A DNA stretch of 64,000 nucleotides from Luteibacter sp. Lineage in GTDB: Bacteria > Pseudomonadota > Gammaproteobacteria > Xanthomonadales > Rhodanobacteraceae. Numbering within the stretch: position 1 is the first letter of the stretch; every line of letters starts with the position of its first letter. Under the pieces are notes generated by a model. It made no database searches. It saw nothing but the letters and a program-made list of their open reading frames with translations, and was not told the DNA's origin. The stretch covers positions 329,601-393,600 of the forward strand of contig NZ_WNDO01000002.1 in the NCBI RefSeq assembly GCF_009912395.1, written 5' to 3'. Position numbers and translations under genes: made by a program. Below, one piece after another: positions 8,813 to 17,479 of the stretch.

Positions 8813-9639
8813 GTCGCGAGGAAGCCCATCGTTTCGGCCGTGCCGATCATCTCGTCGGCATCGCCGGCCTGCCGGACGGCGCTAGCGGCGGCACCGGCGT
8901 GATCGTGCTCAATGCGGGCCTGGTACATCGCGTGGGACCGTTCCGCCTGCACGTCGAACTGACCCGCCGTCTCAATGCCACGGGTTATGCCACGCTGCGT
9001 TTCGACCTTTCCACGCTGGGCGATAGCGGTGCGGCGCCCGGCCGCCATACCCGCACGCAGCAGGTGGAGGCGGACCTCGACGACGCCATGCGCCTGCTGG
9101 GCGAACGCGCCGGCTGCGAACGCTTCGTTCTGGTGGGCCTGTGTTCCGGCGCGCAGAACGCGCATACGGTGGCGGCGAGTGATCCGCGCGTCGCCGGTGC
9201 CGTGTTCCTCGACGGCTACGCATACCGGACGCTCGGCTACAAGCTGCGGCACTACCTGCCGCGCTTGTTCGACCCGACACGTTGGATGCGCCGCCTGCGG
9301 CGGCGCGGGCGCGTGACGGGCGGCGAAAGCGTGGAGCCGGTGTTTGCCGTGGCCCCCGCGCCGCGCGACGAGGTGATCGCCGATTTCACCGCCATGGTGG
9401 AGCGCGGCATGAAGCTCTACCTCGTCTACTCCGGTGGCATCAGCACGCACTTCAACCATCAGCGGCAGTTCCGCGAGTGTTTCGGCAGGGTCATGGACCA
9501 TCCTTCCGTCACCACGCGCTTCGCCGCCGATACCGATCACACCTACATTCTCACCGGCGATCGCGAGCGCCTGCTCGATGGCATCCGCGACTGGCTGGTG
9601 GGCAATTTCCCCGGCAAGGATGCAAGGAGGATCGCATGA
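8809..9639 (+). CDS. Exosortase-associated hydrolase 1-like alpha/beta hydrolase
   Basis: A 276-residue alpha/beta-hydrolase-fold protein like the exosortase A-associated hydrolase 1 family (TIGR03100). NAGLVHRVGPFRLHVELTR and RFDLSTLGDSG are family-like, and the elbow GLCSGA keeps the serine. A late His in DTDHTYILTGDR suits the catalytic triad. It is paired with hydrolase 2 through a four-base ATGA overlap and coupled the same way to galE. The substrate is unknown; acyl or lipid-linked EPS intermediates are the usual guess. Confidence 0.82.
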   Translation: MSREEAHRFGRADHLVGIAGLPDGASGGTGVIVLNAGLVHRVGPFRLHVELTRRLNATGYATLRFDLSTLGDSGAAPGRHTRTQQVEADLDDAMRLLGERAGCERFVLVGLCSGAQNAHTVAASDPRVAGAVFLDGYAYRTLGYKLRHYLPRLFDPTRWMRRLRRRGRVTGGESVEPVFAVAPAPRDEVIADFTAMVERGMKLYLVYSGGISTHFNHQRQFRECFGRVMDHPSVTTRFAADTDHTYILTGDRERLLDGIRDWLVGNFPGKDARRIA

Positions 9640-10643
9640 GCACGGTACTTGTCACGGGAGGCGCCGGCTACATCGGTAGCCACACAGTGCAGCAACTGGT
9701 GGAGCGGGGCGACCGGGTCGTGGTGGTCGACAACTTGTCCACGGGCTTCCACGAAGCGGTGGACCGTCGCGCCGTCTTCGTCTGGGGCGATGTCGGCGAC
9801 CGCAAGCTGATGAACCGCGTCATGAAGCGCTGGCCCATCGACGCCGTGCTGCATTTCGCGGCGCATACGGTGGTGCCCGAGTCCGTCACCGATCCGCTGC
9901 GTTACTACGGCAACAACACGGCCAATACCCGCAGTCTTTTGGAATGCTGCGCGCGCTTCGGCGTGGACAAGTTCATCTTCTCGTCCACGGCAGCGGTCTA
10001 CGGCAACACGGCGGACGGCATCGCCGACGAGAACACGCCGACGTCCCCGGCGAATCCCTACGGCCGCTCGAAGCTCATGTCCGAAACCATGCTCAAGGAT
10101 TGGTGCGAGACTGGGGCCATGCGCCACGTGATCCTGCGCTACTTCAATGTGGCCGGTTGCGATCCGAAGGGACGCATCGGGCACTCCACGCCGCACGCGA
10201 CGTTGCTTATCAAGGTGGCCTGCGAGCATGCCGTCGGCAAGCGCCACTGCCTGTCGATCTACGGCACCGACTACGACACGCCGGACGGTACGGGTGTGCG
10301 CGATTTCATCCATGTGGAAGACCTGGCGTCGGCGCACCTGCATGCCCTCGACCACCTCCGTCAGGGGGGCGAGTCGTTGACCCTCAATTGCGGCTACGGA
10401 CATGGCTACAGCGTGCGCGAGGTGGCCAACACCGTTGCCAGGGTCTGCGGCCACGCGCTCAACGTGGTGGAGCTGCCGCGTCGCGCGGGGGATATCTCGA
10501 TGCTGATCGCGCGCAGCGACATGCTGCGTCGCCGCTTCGGCTGGCATCCGCGCTACGACGATCTCGACGTGATCGTCCGCACGGCGCTGGACTGGGAATA
10601 CCACCTGGCAGGGATGGCCGCACCGCTCGTGTCCGTCGCATGA
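9636..10643 (+). CDS. galE: UDP-glucose 4-epimerase
   Basis: A 335-residue short-chain dehydrogenase-type epimerase that interconverts UDP-glucose and UDP-galactose using bound NAD. The NAD site GGAGYIGS is at residues 8-15. The catalytic Ser/Thr lie in FSSTAAVYG and the YxxxK pair in NPYGRSKLM. The C-terminal half carries GTDYDTPDGTGVRDFIHV, which is typical of GalE. It probably supplies UDP-Gal for the EPS. Its start overlaps the upstream stop (ATGA) and its stop overlaps the next start in the same way. Confidence 0.94.
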   Translation: MSTVLVTGGAGYIGSHTVQQLVERGDRVVVVDNLSTGFHEAVDRRAVFVWGDVGDRKLMNRVMKRWPIDAVLHFAAHTVVPESVTDPLRYYGNNTANTRSLLECCARFGVDKFIFSSTAAVYGNTADGIADENTPTSPANPYGRSKLMSETMLKDWCETGAMRHVILRYFNVAGCDPKGRIGHSTPHATLLIKVACEHAVGKRHCLSIYGTDYDTPDGTGVRDFIHVEDLASAHLHALDHLRQGGESLTLNCGYGHGYSVREVANTVARVCGHALNVVELPRRAGDISMLIARSDMLRRRFGWHPRYDDLDVIVRTALDWEYHLAGMAAPLVSVA

Positions 10644-12271
10644 GGCCTGTGCGCCGCCCTTGCCGGGAACTGGCGAGCGTTCCATCGACGCCCGCGGCGC
10701 GCCATGTGCTCTTCCTGCTGGCCTGCCTGCTGGGGTTGGCGACCTGGGCGTGGCCGGTCCATGCGCAGGAAAAGACACCTGCAGAGCATCGCATCGAGGT
10801 CACCCGCCTCGCAGGGGCCCGCGGCGATCTCCCCGTCTCGGTCGGCATCCCACTGCCACCGGGACGGCTTCGCGATCCGGCCCTTATCCGCGTCTTCGAT
10901 GCGAAGGGCAAGGAAGTGCCGGCCAGCGTGAAACCCATGCTGACCTGGCACTTCCGCGATGGCAGCCTGCGCGCGGTGCGCGTGCAGTTCCATGGCCCGC
11001 CAGGTTCCTATGCGTTCGACATCGGCACGCGTCGTGCGGAGAACATCGACGGTTGGCCATATGCCCAGGGCCTTGTGGATGGCAAGCCAGCGGCGTTGGC
11101 GACGCTGACGCCCGAATGGCTCACCGCATCGCTGATCGCCGGCCCGCAACGGGTGGCAGCACGTGACGAGGCCTATGCGAAGTACGTGGACGGCCAGTTC
11201 CACTGGGCGCGCGAGCTGCCGGTAAAGGACACCACCGCGTGGTTGTTCGACCGGCCCTCGACGCTGTTCAAAGCTTATGTACGCACGGGCAGGGCGGACT
11301 ACCTCGCCGCCGCCGAGGAAAGCTACCGCTGGTATATGAAAGGCATCGGCCGTGAAGGACGCTGCCCTGGCGGTTGGGTCACCGACGGCAAGCCCTGCGA
11401 TGTGAAATATGTCTACATCGAGTCGATCCTGCTCGCCGTGGCCCTCTCCGGCGACGACAGCATGCACGACGCGTCGCTGGTGAAGATGATGGCGACGCTG
11501 TGGGACAACGGCGGCTGGAACGGTGCGCCGGGTCCGTACCACCGCCCCGACGACTACTTCACCGAGCGTTTGGCGGGGCTCGGCTTGCTGGAAACGGTGG
11601 CTGCCTATGAGCTGACCGGCGACAGCCATTGGCGCGATCGTGTCGACGCGCGCATCGGCTGGCTGCGCGAGCACCAGTCGCACAATCCGGACGGGCTCGG
11701 CGATGACGGCTCCTGGCGCAACAGCTGGAACGTCCACGAAAACGACCCGCATGGTGCGAACGATGTGCGTGGCAGCTCGCCATGGATGAGCGAGAACATC
11801 ATCGATGGCTTGTGGCACGCGTGGCTGGTAACCAAAGACCCGCGGATCCCCGACATGGTGCTCGGCTTCGGGCGCTACCTGGAGCGCTACGGCTGGATCG
11901 CACCCTCGCTGCTCGTGTCGCCGCACGACTGGCGCAATGGTTGCTCGGGGGTGCAGGGGCAGATCGCCTGGTACTGGTCGTCCGCGAAGGCGACCAACGA
12001 CGCCCTGATGAAGATCCAGGAATCCGAAGGCTGGTACAGCGACGGCCACACGGTGGAGCTGGGCCTGCCGGTCGCGGCGGCCTATTACTTCGCGACGGAT
12101 GCCAAAGAAGCGGCGACCTTCAAGCACCGTTTCGACGCCATCGCCTCGTCCTATAGCCTGTCGTGCGCGTCCATCTCCGACACCTTGCGCCGGTTCAACT
12201 GGAACAACCGCGGTGCCGGCGTCGCCCAATGGCTGATCCGGCAGCCTGCCGGTGCGGGGCGGACGCCATGA
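10640..12271 (+). CDS. Exported protein of EPS operon, probable alpha/alpha-barrel
   Basis: A 543-residue protein whose N-terminus has a long positively charged region before a hydrophobic segment (LFLLACLLGLATWAWPVHAQ), consistent with export or a membrane anchor. Residues 45-150 look like a beta-rich module. The rest is helix-rich with repeated Trp-containing turns (ESYRWYMKG, LWDNGGWNG, GWLREHQSHN, SSPWMSENII) that resemble alpha/alpha-toroid glycosidases or polysaccharide lyases. I do not recognise the family and cannot point to catalytic residues. A periplasmic EPS-trimming enzyme is plausible from context. Coupled by ATGA overlaps on both sides. Confidence 0.65.
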   Translation: MRPVRRPCRELASVPSTPAARHVLFLLACLLGLATWAWPVHAQEKTPAEHRIEVTRLAGARGDLPVSVGIPLPPGRLRDPALIRVFDAKGKEVPASVKPMLTWHFRDGSLRAVRVQFHGPPGSYAFDIGTRRAENIDGWPYAQGLVDGKPAALATLTPEWLTASLIAGPQRVAARDEAYAKYVDGQFHWARELPVKDTTAWLFDRPSTLFKAYVRTGRADYLAAAEESYRWYMKGIGREGRCPGGWVTDGKPCDVKYVYIESILLAVALSGDDSMHDASLVKMMATLWDNGGWNGAPGPYHRPDDYFTERLAGLGLLETVAAYELTGDSHWRDRVDARIGWLREHQSHNPDGLGDDGSWRNSWNVHENDPHGANDVRGSSPWMSENIIDGLWHAWLVTKDPRIPDMVLGFGRYLERYGWIAPSLLVSPHDWRNGCSGVQGQIAWYWSSAKATNDALMKIQESEGWYSDGHTVELGLPVAAAYYFATDAKEAATFKHRFDAIASSYSLSCASISDTLRRFNWNNRGAGVAQWLIRQPAGAGRTP

Positions 12272-13818
12272 ATCGTCGTATCGCCGTGCTGCGCAGCGTG
12301 GGCATCGTCATGGTGTCCACCTATGTCGAGTACGCGCTTGGCCTGTTGATGAGCGTATGGATCGCCCGCGCGCTGGGTCCGCAGGACTTCGGACGCTACG
12401 CCTTCACCATCTGGCTGTGCGGCTGGCTCATTGTCTGCTCCAACCACGCGTTGACCACGTCATCTACCAAGTTCATCGCCGAAGCCGACGGCATGGGCAA
12501 CCCGGGACTGGCTTCGCACCTCGCGGCGCGCTTTTCGCGCATCCAGGGCTGGAGTTCGCTGGCGGTGATACTGCTGTTCCTGCTCGGCGTCGCCATTTTG
12601 CGTCCTGCCGAATGGGCCGCCGATGGGCTTGCCGTCGCAGGGCTGGTGGTGGTCGCCGTGGTCGCGAAGGCCAACTACGCCATGCTTGTCGCCATCGGCA
12701 AGGGACAGGAGCGCTTCGAGCCGGAAGCCGTCGCCACGGTCGCCGGCGGCGTGCTCGGCATGCTGCTCGTGCTCGCCGCGATGTGGGCACACGCGGGCCT
12801 GCTGGCCTTCGTCGGCTTGTTCGCCGTGGCCTGCCTGGTGCTGAACCTCATCAACCGCATCGTCTTCCGTCGCCATTGCCGTCCCTTCGCGGCGGGTGCC
12901 ATTCCGGCCGACGTGAACCGCCGGGTGGATCGCCATCTCAAACTTACGGCCGCGCTCGTGCTGATGGGCTCGTTCCGCCTCGGCACCATCGAGGTCTTCC
13001 TGCTCAACACCTTCAGCGGCTCGGTGGCCGTAGGCTACTTCGCCATTGCGGGCACCCTCACGCGGGGCGCGGTGCAGCTGTTCTCCGTGGGTCTCACCTC
13101 CACCTTGCTGCCGTACATGGCGCGTACCTACGGCGAGAATGGCACCGCGCGTGCTGCACGCTTCCTCTCCGAGGCCACGCGCTTTTACTGGGCGATGGGC
13201 CTGGCCATCGCCGGCCTCGGCGTGGTCACCACGCCCGAGATCGTGCGCCTGATGTACGGCGATCGCTATGTCGCCGCGATCCCCGCCATCGAAGCCACGC
13301 TGGTGCTCGGTGGCCTGCTGCTCATCGGCAATGGCATCGCCGCCTTCCAGACCGTGGTGGACCGCCAGGACGACCGCATCCGCATCGCCGTGGTCGCCCT
13401 GGTCGCCAATGCCGTGCTCGGCGTGGCACTGATTCCACCCTTCGGTCTGCCCGGGGCGGTGACGACCTACGCCGCCACCCGCATCGTCGAAATGGCCCTG
13501 GCCGTGCACTACCTGCGCAAGGCCACCAACGGCGGGCTGCCGCTGGCGGCCATGTCGCGCCTGTTCGCCGTTGGCCTCATCGCCACGGCCGCCGCGTGGG
13601 CCGCGACCGCCGCGACGCCGTCGCGCTGGGGTTTCCTCCTGGGTGCGATGGCCTTCCTGGCGGTGTACCTGCCCGGCAGCGCACTCGTGCGCTACTGGAC
13701 GCGCGATGACCTGCAATTGATGGAAGGCCTGGGCCGCCGCCTCGGCGCGCCAGGACGCGTGCTGCTGCGCATTCTCGCCGTGGTGCGTCCCGCCACAGTG
13801 GAGGTCGCCGGGCGATGA
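12268..13818 (+). CDS. Lipid-linked polysaccharide flippase (Wzx-like, MOP superfamily)
   Basis: A 516-residue inner-membrane protein with about 12-14 hydrophobic segments. The N-terminal SVGIVMVSTYVEYALGLLMS and LGPQDFGRYAF are typical of the polysaccharide flippases (MOP/MVF superfamily), and the C-terminal half repeats the pattern (YGDRYVAAIPAI). It would move undecaprenyl-linked EPS repeat units to the periplasmic face. No Wzy-type polymerase is evident in the operon. ATGA overlaps on both sides. Confidence 0.88.
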   Translation: MNRRIAVLRSVGIVMVSTYVEYALGLLMSVWIARALGPQDFGRYAFTIWLCGWLIVCSNHALTTSSTKFIAEADGMGNPGLASHLAARFSRIQGWSSLAVILLFLLGVAILRPAEWAADGLAVAGLVVVAVVAKANYAMLVAIGKGQERFEPEAVATVAGGVLGMLLVLAAMWAHAGLLAFVGLFAVACLVLNLINRIVFRRHCRPFAAGAIPADVNRRVDRHLKLTAALVLMGSFRLGTIEVFLLNTFSGSVAVGYFAIAGTLTRGAVQLFSVGLTSTLLPYMARTYGENGTARAARFLSEATRFYWAMGLAIAGLGVVTTPEIVRLMYGDRYVAAIPAIEATLVLGGLLLIGNGIAAFQTVVDRQDDRIRIAVVALVANAVLGVALIPPFGLPGAVTTYAATRIVEMALAVHYLRKATNGGLPLAAMSRLFAVGLIATAAAWAATAATPSRWGFLLGAMAFLAVYLPGSALVRYWTRDDLQLMEGLGRRLGAPGRVLLRILAVVRPATVEVAGR

Positions 13819-14930
13819 GCCTCGTTTGCGACATCCTGCGCACGCGTGACGACCTGCGTGCCACGCGTGACGCCATGGCGACCCTGGCCGAAGGCCAGGG
13901 TCATGCGTCCTCGATTGTCCAGCACCCGGACTGGATCGCCTACGAGATCGATGGACGCGACGATGGCACACAGCCGTACGTGGTCGTGGCGCGTGACGAA
14001 GGCGGCGATATCGTCGGCTATGCGCCGCTGCTATCCGCGCCCCACATAGCCCGCCTGGATCTGGCCGGGCGACGACTGGATCTATACAAAGGCGCGGCGC
14101 TGCGATTGCTGGGTTCAGGCGTGGTCGCGTCGGCATCGCTACGCAAGCAGGTCAGTGATGCCATCGCTACCCACCTTGCGGCAGAGCGGGCGCTGCGTGT
14201 GCTTCGTATCCAGGAAGCCATGCTGCCCGACAGCCTGGCCAACGCCCTCGCGACGCATGGCGGTTTCCGCCTCGTCGCCGCGCACCTGCGCGAACAAACG
14301 CACTGGCTCATCGATCCGCAGCCGTCGTCCGACGCATGGCTCGCCACGCTGGACAAGAAGAAGCGCACCGACCAGGTGCAGCGGGTAGGGCGTGCCTATC
14401 GCAAGCTCGGCGGCGACGCGGCGCTGCACGTCTACACCCGACCCGACCAGATGGCCGACTATTGCCGCCTGCTCGACGAAGCCTACGCCCGCACCTGGCA
14501 TCACGCCGAGCTACCGATCCACTGGCAGGCACCCGCACGCGTCGCACTGTTCGAACGCCTCGCGGCCGCCGGACAGATCGTCGGCCACATCGTCCTCCGC
14601 GAGGGCAGGCCGCTCGCCTACGTGCATGGCTACCGGCTAGGTGGCACCTACCTGGTAGAAGACCTCGGCTACGACGAAGACGTGGCGAAAGTCGGCATCG
14701 GCTCCGTCGCCGTGTTTCAGGCCATTCGCGGCATCATGGACACGTACCCCGGTGAGCGCATCAGCTTCGGCTACGGCGACAACCAGTACAAACGCCTCCT
14801 CGCCAGTCGCGGCGAGCCCTGCGGATCGCTCTACGTCGTACGCATCGGCCCGGCCACGATGGGGTTCCACATGTACGGCCCGGCGCGATGGATGTACCAG
14901 GGCCTGCGCCGCATACGCGAACGCAGCTGA
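13815..14930 (+). CDS. GNAT/FemAB-like acyltransferase of EPS operon (BioF2/CelD type)
   Basis: A 371-residue protein with the double GNAT layout of the CelD/BcsL-type acetyltransferases (PF13480). The C-terminal module contains the segments QTHWLIDPQPSSDAWLATL, KKKRTDQVQRVGRAYRKL and GHIVLREGRPLAYVHGY, the last being the usual beta-strand pair near the acyl-CoA site. It may add an acyl or amino-acyl group to the polysaccharide. It is the last gene of the operon and starts inside the stop of the flippase gene (ATGA). Two GTTCC-type repeats follow. Confidence 0.8.
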   Translation: MSLVCDILRTRDDLRATRDAMATLAEGQGHASSIVQHPDWIAYEIDGRDDGTQPYVVVARDEGGDIVGYAPLLSAPHIARLDLAGRRLDLYKGAALRLLGSGVVASASLRKQVSDAIATHLAAERALRVLRIQEAMLPDSLANALATHGGFRLVAAHLREQTHWLIDPQPSSDAWLATLDKKKRTDQVQRVGRAYRKLGGDAALHVYTRPDQMADYCRLLDEAYARTWHHAELPIHWQAPARVALFERLAAAGQIVGHIVLREGRPLAYVHGYRLGGTYLVEDLGYDEDVAKVGIGSVAVFQAIRGIMDTYPGERISFGYGDNQYKRLLASRGEPCGSLYVVRIGPATMGFHMYGPARWMYQGLRRIRERS

Positions 14931-14939
14931 CCACACCCC

Positions 14940-15126
14940 CGTCATTCCTGCGAACGCAGGAATCCAGCGCCTCAGTGGTGGGTTGTCGCAAAAGCGCCGC
15001 ATCGGTTCTTCGCTTCGCCCATATACAAGGCGCTAGGCTCCTGCTTTCGCAGGAGCGACGAGAGGAATCCTGGTACGTGCCACCACCTACCGCCCCGTCA
15101 TTCCTGCGAACGCAGGAATCCAGCGC
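14940..15126. repeat. Degenerate copies of the TTCCTG/CAGGAA inverted-repeat family
   Basis: Two near-identical short hairpins (TTCCTGCGAACGCAGGAA) sit at about 14945 and 15101. Between them at 15039-15054 is a related stem (CTCCTGCTTTCGCAGGAG). They relate to the longer units at 22.3, 26.4 and 41.6 kb but share little outside the stems. The 254-bp gap between the converging acyltransferase and NDH-2 genes holds nothing else. Confidence 0.7.
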
Positions 15127-15183
15127 GCCGATACCCGGTTATCGCGAAGAAACCCCATCGGCTCTTCACCCCGCGCAACAACA

Positions 15184-16488
15184 TCAATGCAACTTCACCG
15201 GCGGCAACGTCGTATTCCGCAACCAATCCGCCAGCCACAACGCCATCGCTCGCGGCCACCCATGCAACGTGGCCCGATGCATATGCTGAAGCGACACATA
15301 AAGCATCTTCGCAAACCACCCCCGCATCGGAATCACCGAACGCCCCTTGCCACCCGACGGCACTTCGCCCGTCGCCTGTCGAACGCCCAGCGACACCAAG
15401 GTGCCCTTGGAGTGGTAAACGAACGGATCGACTTTCTCACCACGTAGCGCCCGGGGAATCGCCCGCGCAAGATACGTCGCCTGCTGATGCGCGGCCTGCG
15501 CGGTGGGCGGCACGGGCGGGCCATCCGCCGACGTCGGTGCCCAGGCGCAATCGCCAATGGCGTAGATATCTTTCACACCCTTCGCCGCCAGCGTCCCATC
15601 GACCAGGATGCGACGATCCTTCGACAGCTGAAATGGCCCCAGCTCCTTCACCATGTCATGGCCGACCACACCCGCCGCCCACACCTGGATATCGCAATCG
15701 ACACGGCTACCATCGTTCAGCTCGAACGCCCCATCGACCACCGCCTTCACACCCACACCCGTACGTATATGCACACCCATCCGCTCCAGCACGTGCTGTG
15801 CGGTAGCCGACGTACGCGGATCCACGGCAGGCAGTACGCGCGGCGCCATGTCCATCAGGGTGATATCCAGCTTGGACGCCGGATCGAGCCCGCCATACCG
15901 ATGCATGTCGTTGAACGCGTGATGCAACTCCGCCGCCAGCTCCACACCCGTGGCGCCCGCACCCACGATACCGATACGGATGCGCCGCGTCGGATCGCCC
16001 GCCGTGCGGAAGGCGAGGGCGAGAATGCGCCGACGCAGATCCGTCGCCTGCGCCGGACTATCGAGCATGTCGCAATGCTCCAGTACACCCGGCGTACCAA
16101 AGTCGTTCACCCGGCTACCGAAGGCCAGCACGAGCGTGTCATAACCCAACTGCCTCGCCGGCAGCACGGTCTCGTCCGAATGCGGAATCCGCACCGCATC
16201 GAGATCGAGGGTCTTCGCCTCCGTATCCACCTTGCGCAAGGCGCCAGGCACATAGCGGTAGCCGTGCGCATGCCCATGCGCGAGGAACGGCACCGCCTCT
16301 TCACCATCACCTAACAAACCCACCGCCAGCTCGTGCAGCCGTGGTTTCCAGAAGTGGCTGGCGTCGCGATCGACCAGGGTGACCTCCGCGTCACCTTGCT
16401 TGCCCAGCCGCGTCGCCAGTTCGATGCCGGCGGCGCCACCGCCGACGATCACGATGCGATGACGCGTCGTTTGCTTCGTTGATGCCAT
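15184..16488 (-). CDS. ndh: Type II NADH:quinone oxidoreductase
   Basis: A 434-residue peripheral membrane flavoprotein that passes electrons from NADH to quinone without pumping protons. The FAD site is IVGGGAAGIELATRLG near the N-terminus and the NADH site GIVGAGATGVELAAELHH near residue 170. The DIYAIGDCAW segment closes the FAD fold. An amphipathic C-terminal region (WPRAMALWLADWLRN) fits membrane attachment. I chose the ATG at 16488 because GGAG lies nine bases upstream; an in-frame ATG at 16497 would abut the same site. No partner genes; a REP lies upstream. Confidence 0.92.
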   Translation of the reverse strand: MASTKQTTRHRIVIVGGGAAGIELATRLGKQGDAEVTLVDRDASHFWKPRLHELAVGLLGDGEEAVPFLAHGHAHGYRYVPGALRKVDTEAKTLDLDAVRIPHSDETVLPARQLGYDTLVLAFGSRVNDFGTPGVLEHCDMLDSPAQATDLRRRILALAFRTAGDPTRRIRIGIVGAGATGVELAAELHHAFNDMHRYGGLDPASKLDITLMDMAPRVLPAVDPRTSATAQHVLERMGVHIRTGVGVKAVVDGAFELNDGSRVDCDIQVWAAGVVGHDMVKELGPFQLSKDRRILVDGTLAAKGVKDIYAIGDCAWAPTSADGPPVPPTAQAAHQQATYLARAIPRALRGEKVDPFVYHSKGTLVSLGVRQATGEVPSGGKGRSVIPMRGWFAKMLYVSLQHMHRATLHGWPRAMALWLADWLRNTTLPPVKLH

Positions 16489-16585
16489 GAGGAACATCTC
16501 CGGGGGAGGGGATGTGCCCAGCATATGAGACGTTGGCAGCCGAACGCGAGTCCGCTCTGGCGAATGATGCTCACATGGGCTTATC

Positions 16586-16654
16586 TGTAGGAGCGCGCTT
16601 GCGCGCGATGGGTGCTGGCGGTCACCCTGCATCGCGCGAAAGCGCGCTCCTACA
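16586..16654. repeat. REP palindrome pair
   Basis: Inverted REP copies with one mismatch region (GCGCGCTTGCGCGCGAT against ATCGCGCGAAAGCGCGC), flanked on both ends by TGTAGGAG/CTCCTACA. Confidence 0.88.
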
Positions 16655-16806
16655 AAATGAGTGGGTGCGGAGCAATGCGAAGGTGGCGGAAATGCTCAGG
16701 ACTACAGACAACCCAGCATCGTTCTGCTAGCGTTGTTCACGTTGCTTGCGCTTCCGATGCAAAACGTCCTCGCAGGCAACCATTGCTCACCAAGGCGGTG
16801 AGAAGC

Positions 16807-16841
16807 GCTACCCCCCGGTGCTGTAACACCAAAGGGGTAGC
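16807..16841 (+). promoter_or_regulatory. Nested leader hairpin, possible cis-acting RNA
   Basis: Arms GCTACCCC (16807-16814) and GGGGTAGC (16834-16841) pair perfectly and enclose a second stem, GGTG/CACC, with a CTGTAA loop. It ends 30 bp before a 33-codon reading frame. I do not recognise it as a known riboswitch. It could be a leader structure or a small RNA element. Confidence 0.4.
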
Positions 16842-16871
16842 TAGCCACAACCAACTAAGAGACAGTTGACC

Positions 16872-16973
16872 ATGGATACCCTCAATCGTACGGCATTCTC
16901 ACGCCCGTCGCTTGCGAGCGACCTTCCCGCGAGTGGTCATCGAGCGGCCTGGAATCCTTCCAGCCGCGTCTGA
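16872..16973 (+). CDS. Possible 33-residue small protein
   Basis: ATG to TGA, 34 codons, starting MDTLNRTAFSRPSLASDL and ending in NPSSRV. It has no membrane segment. The ribosome site is weak (AAGAGA about ten bases upstream). Its codon third positions are less GC-rich than those of neighbouring genes. The only support is its position just after the nested hairpin. It may be a leader peptide or nothing. Confidence 0.25.
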   Translation: MDTLNRTAFSRPSLASDLPASGHRAAWNPSSRV

Positions 16974-17191
16974 CGCGCCGCGACGTCCGTTTTTCTCATG
17001 AGTTTTTTCTTGCCGTGACCACCCGGCGCGTTGCCGTGTGTCCGGCTGGGACGAACTGACGTCGTATTCCCAGAAGCGTAATGCCGCCCGGTCTTTCCAC
17101 GAGGAACGACCGCAGGGCTTCCTGTCGCCGAGCGATGGGGGCATGTCGGGAGGCATGCCCCACCTCGGAGGCGGCGCACATGGAGTGAGTT

Positions 17192-17479
17192 ATGAGCGAA
17201 CCGAAAGACGATAGCGTCCTTGGGGAGGGCAGCTTTGCCCTGGATACCGAGGCGAGCGTGGATGTGTTGATGAACGATGCCACGTCGATGCAGGCGTATG
17301 CCGAAGCGATGCAGGCATTGCTTACGGAATACATGTGTGAGAACGAGGTGCCGAATCGACGGTATCTCACGCGGGCGATGGCAGGGGTGAACCTGCTGCA
17401 TCGCATGAGCTTGCAATGCACGAAGCAGGCGAATGCGCGACGCATGTGGGACGCGGTGCGTTCGATGGGGGGTGGGTGA
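17192..17479 (+). CDS. Small cytoplasmic protein, unknown
   Basis: A 95-residue acidic, helical protein (SVDVLMNDATSMQAYAEAMQALLTEY...). I do not recognise the family. Its stop (TGA) shares one base with the ATG of the next gene at 17479, so the two are probably translated together. There is no signal or membrane segment. The start at 17192 has GGAG about 13 bases upstream (CATGGAGTGAGTT), which is acceptable but not strong. Confidence 0.6.
   Translation: MSEPKDDSVLGEGSFALDTEASVDVLMNDATSMQAYAEAMQALLTEYMCENEVPNRRYLTRAMAGVNLLHRMSLQCTKQANARRMWDAVRSMGGG

Larger units (their letters stand above)
16655..17191. other. 537-bp region without a convincing gene; contains a nested hairpin
   Basis: No open frame here looks like a normal gene of this genome. 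The region holds a nested stem-loop at 16807-16841, a 33-codon reading frame right after it, and T-rich patches near 17000. The segment 17040-17190 shows no structure I can name and leads into the gene at 17192. Confidence 0.5.

Noticed and set aside
10553..12229. A 558-codon minus-strand open frame antisense to the secreted EPS protein
   Set aside because: The plus strand has the signal peptide and ATGA coupling; the minus frame has no family sequence.
16899..17156. An 85-codon minus-strand open frame upstream of the gene at 17192
   Set aside because: No ribosome site, no recognisable domain, and base composition at codon third positions does not fit the genome.
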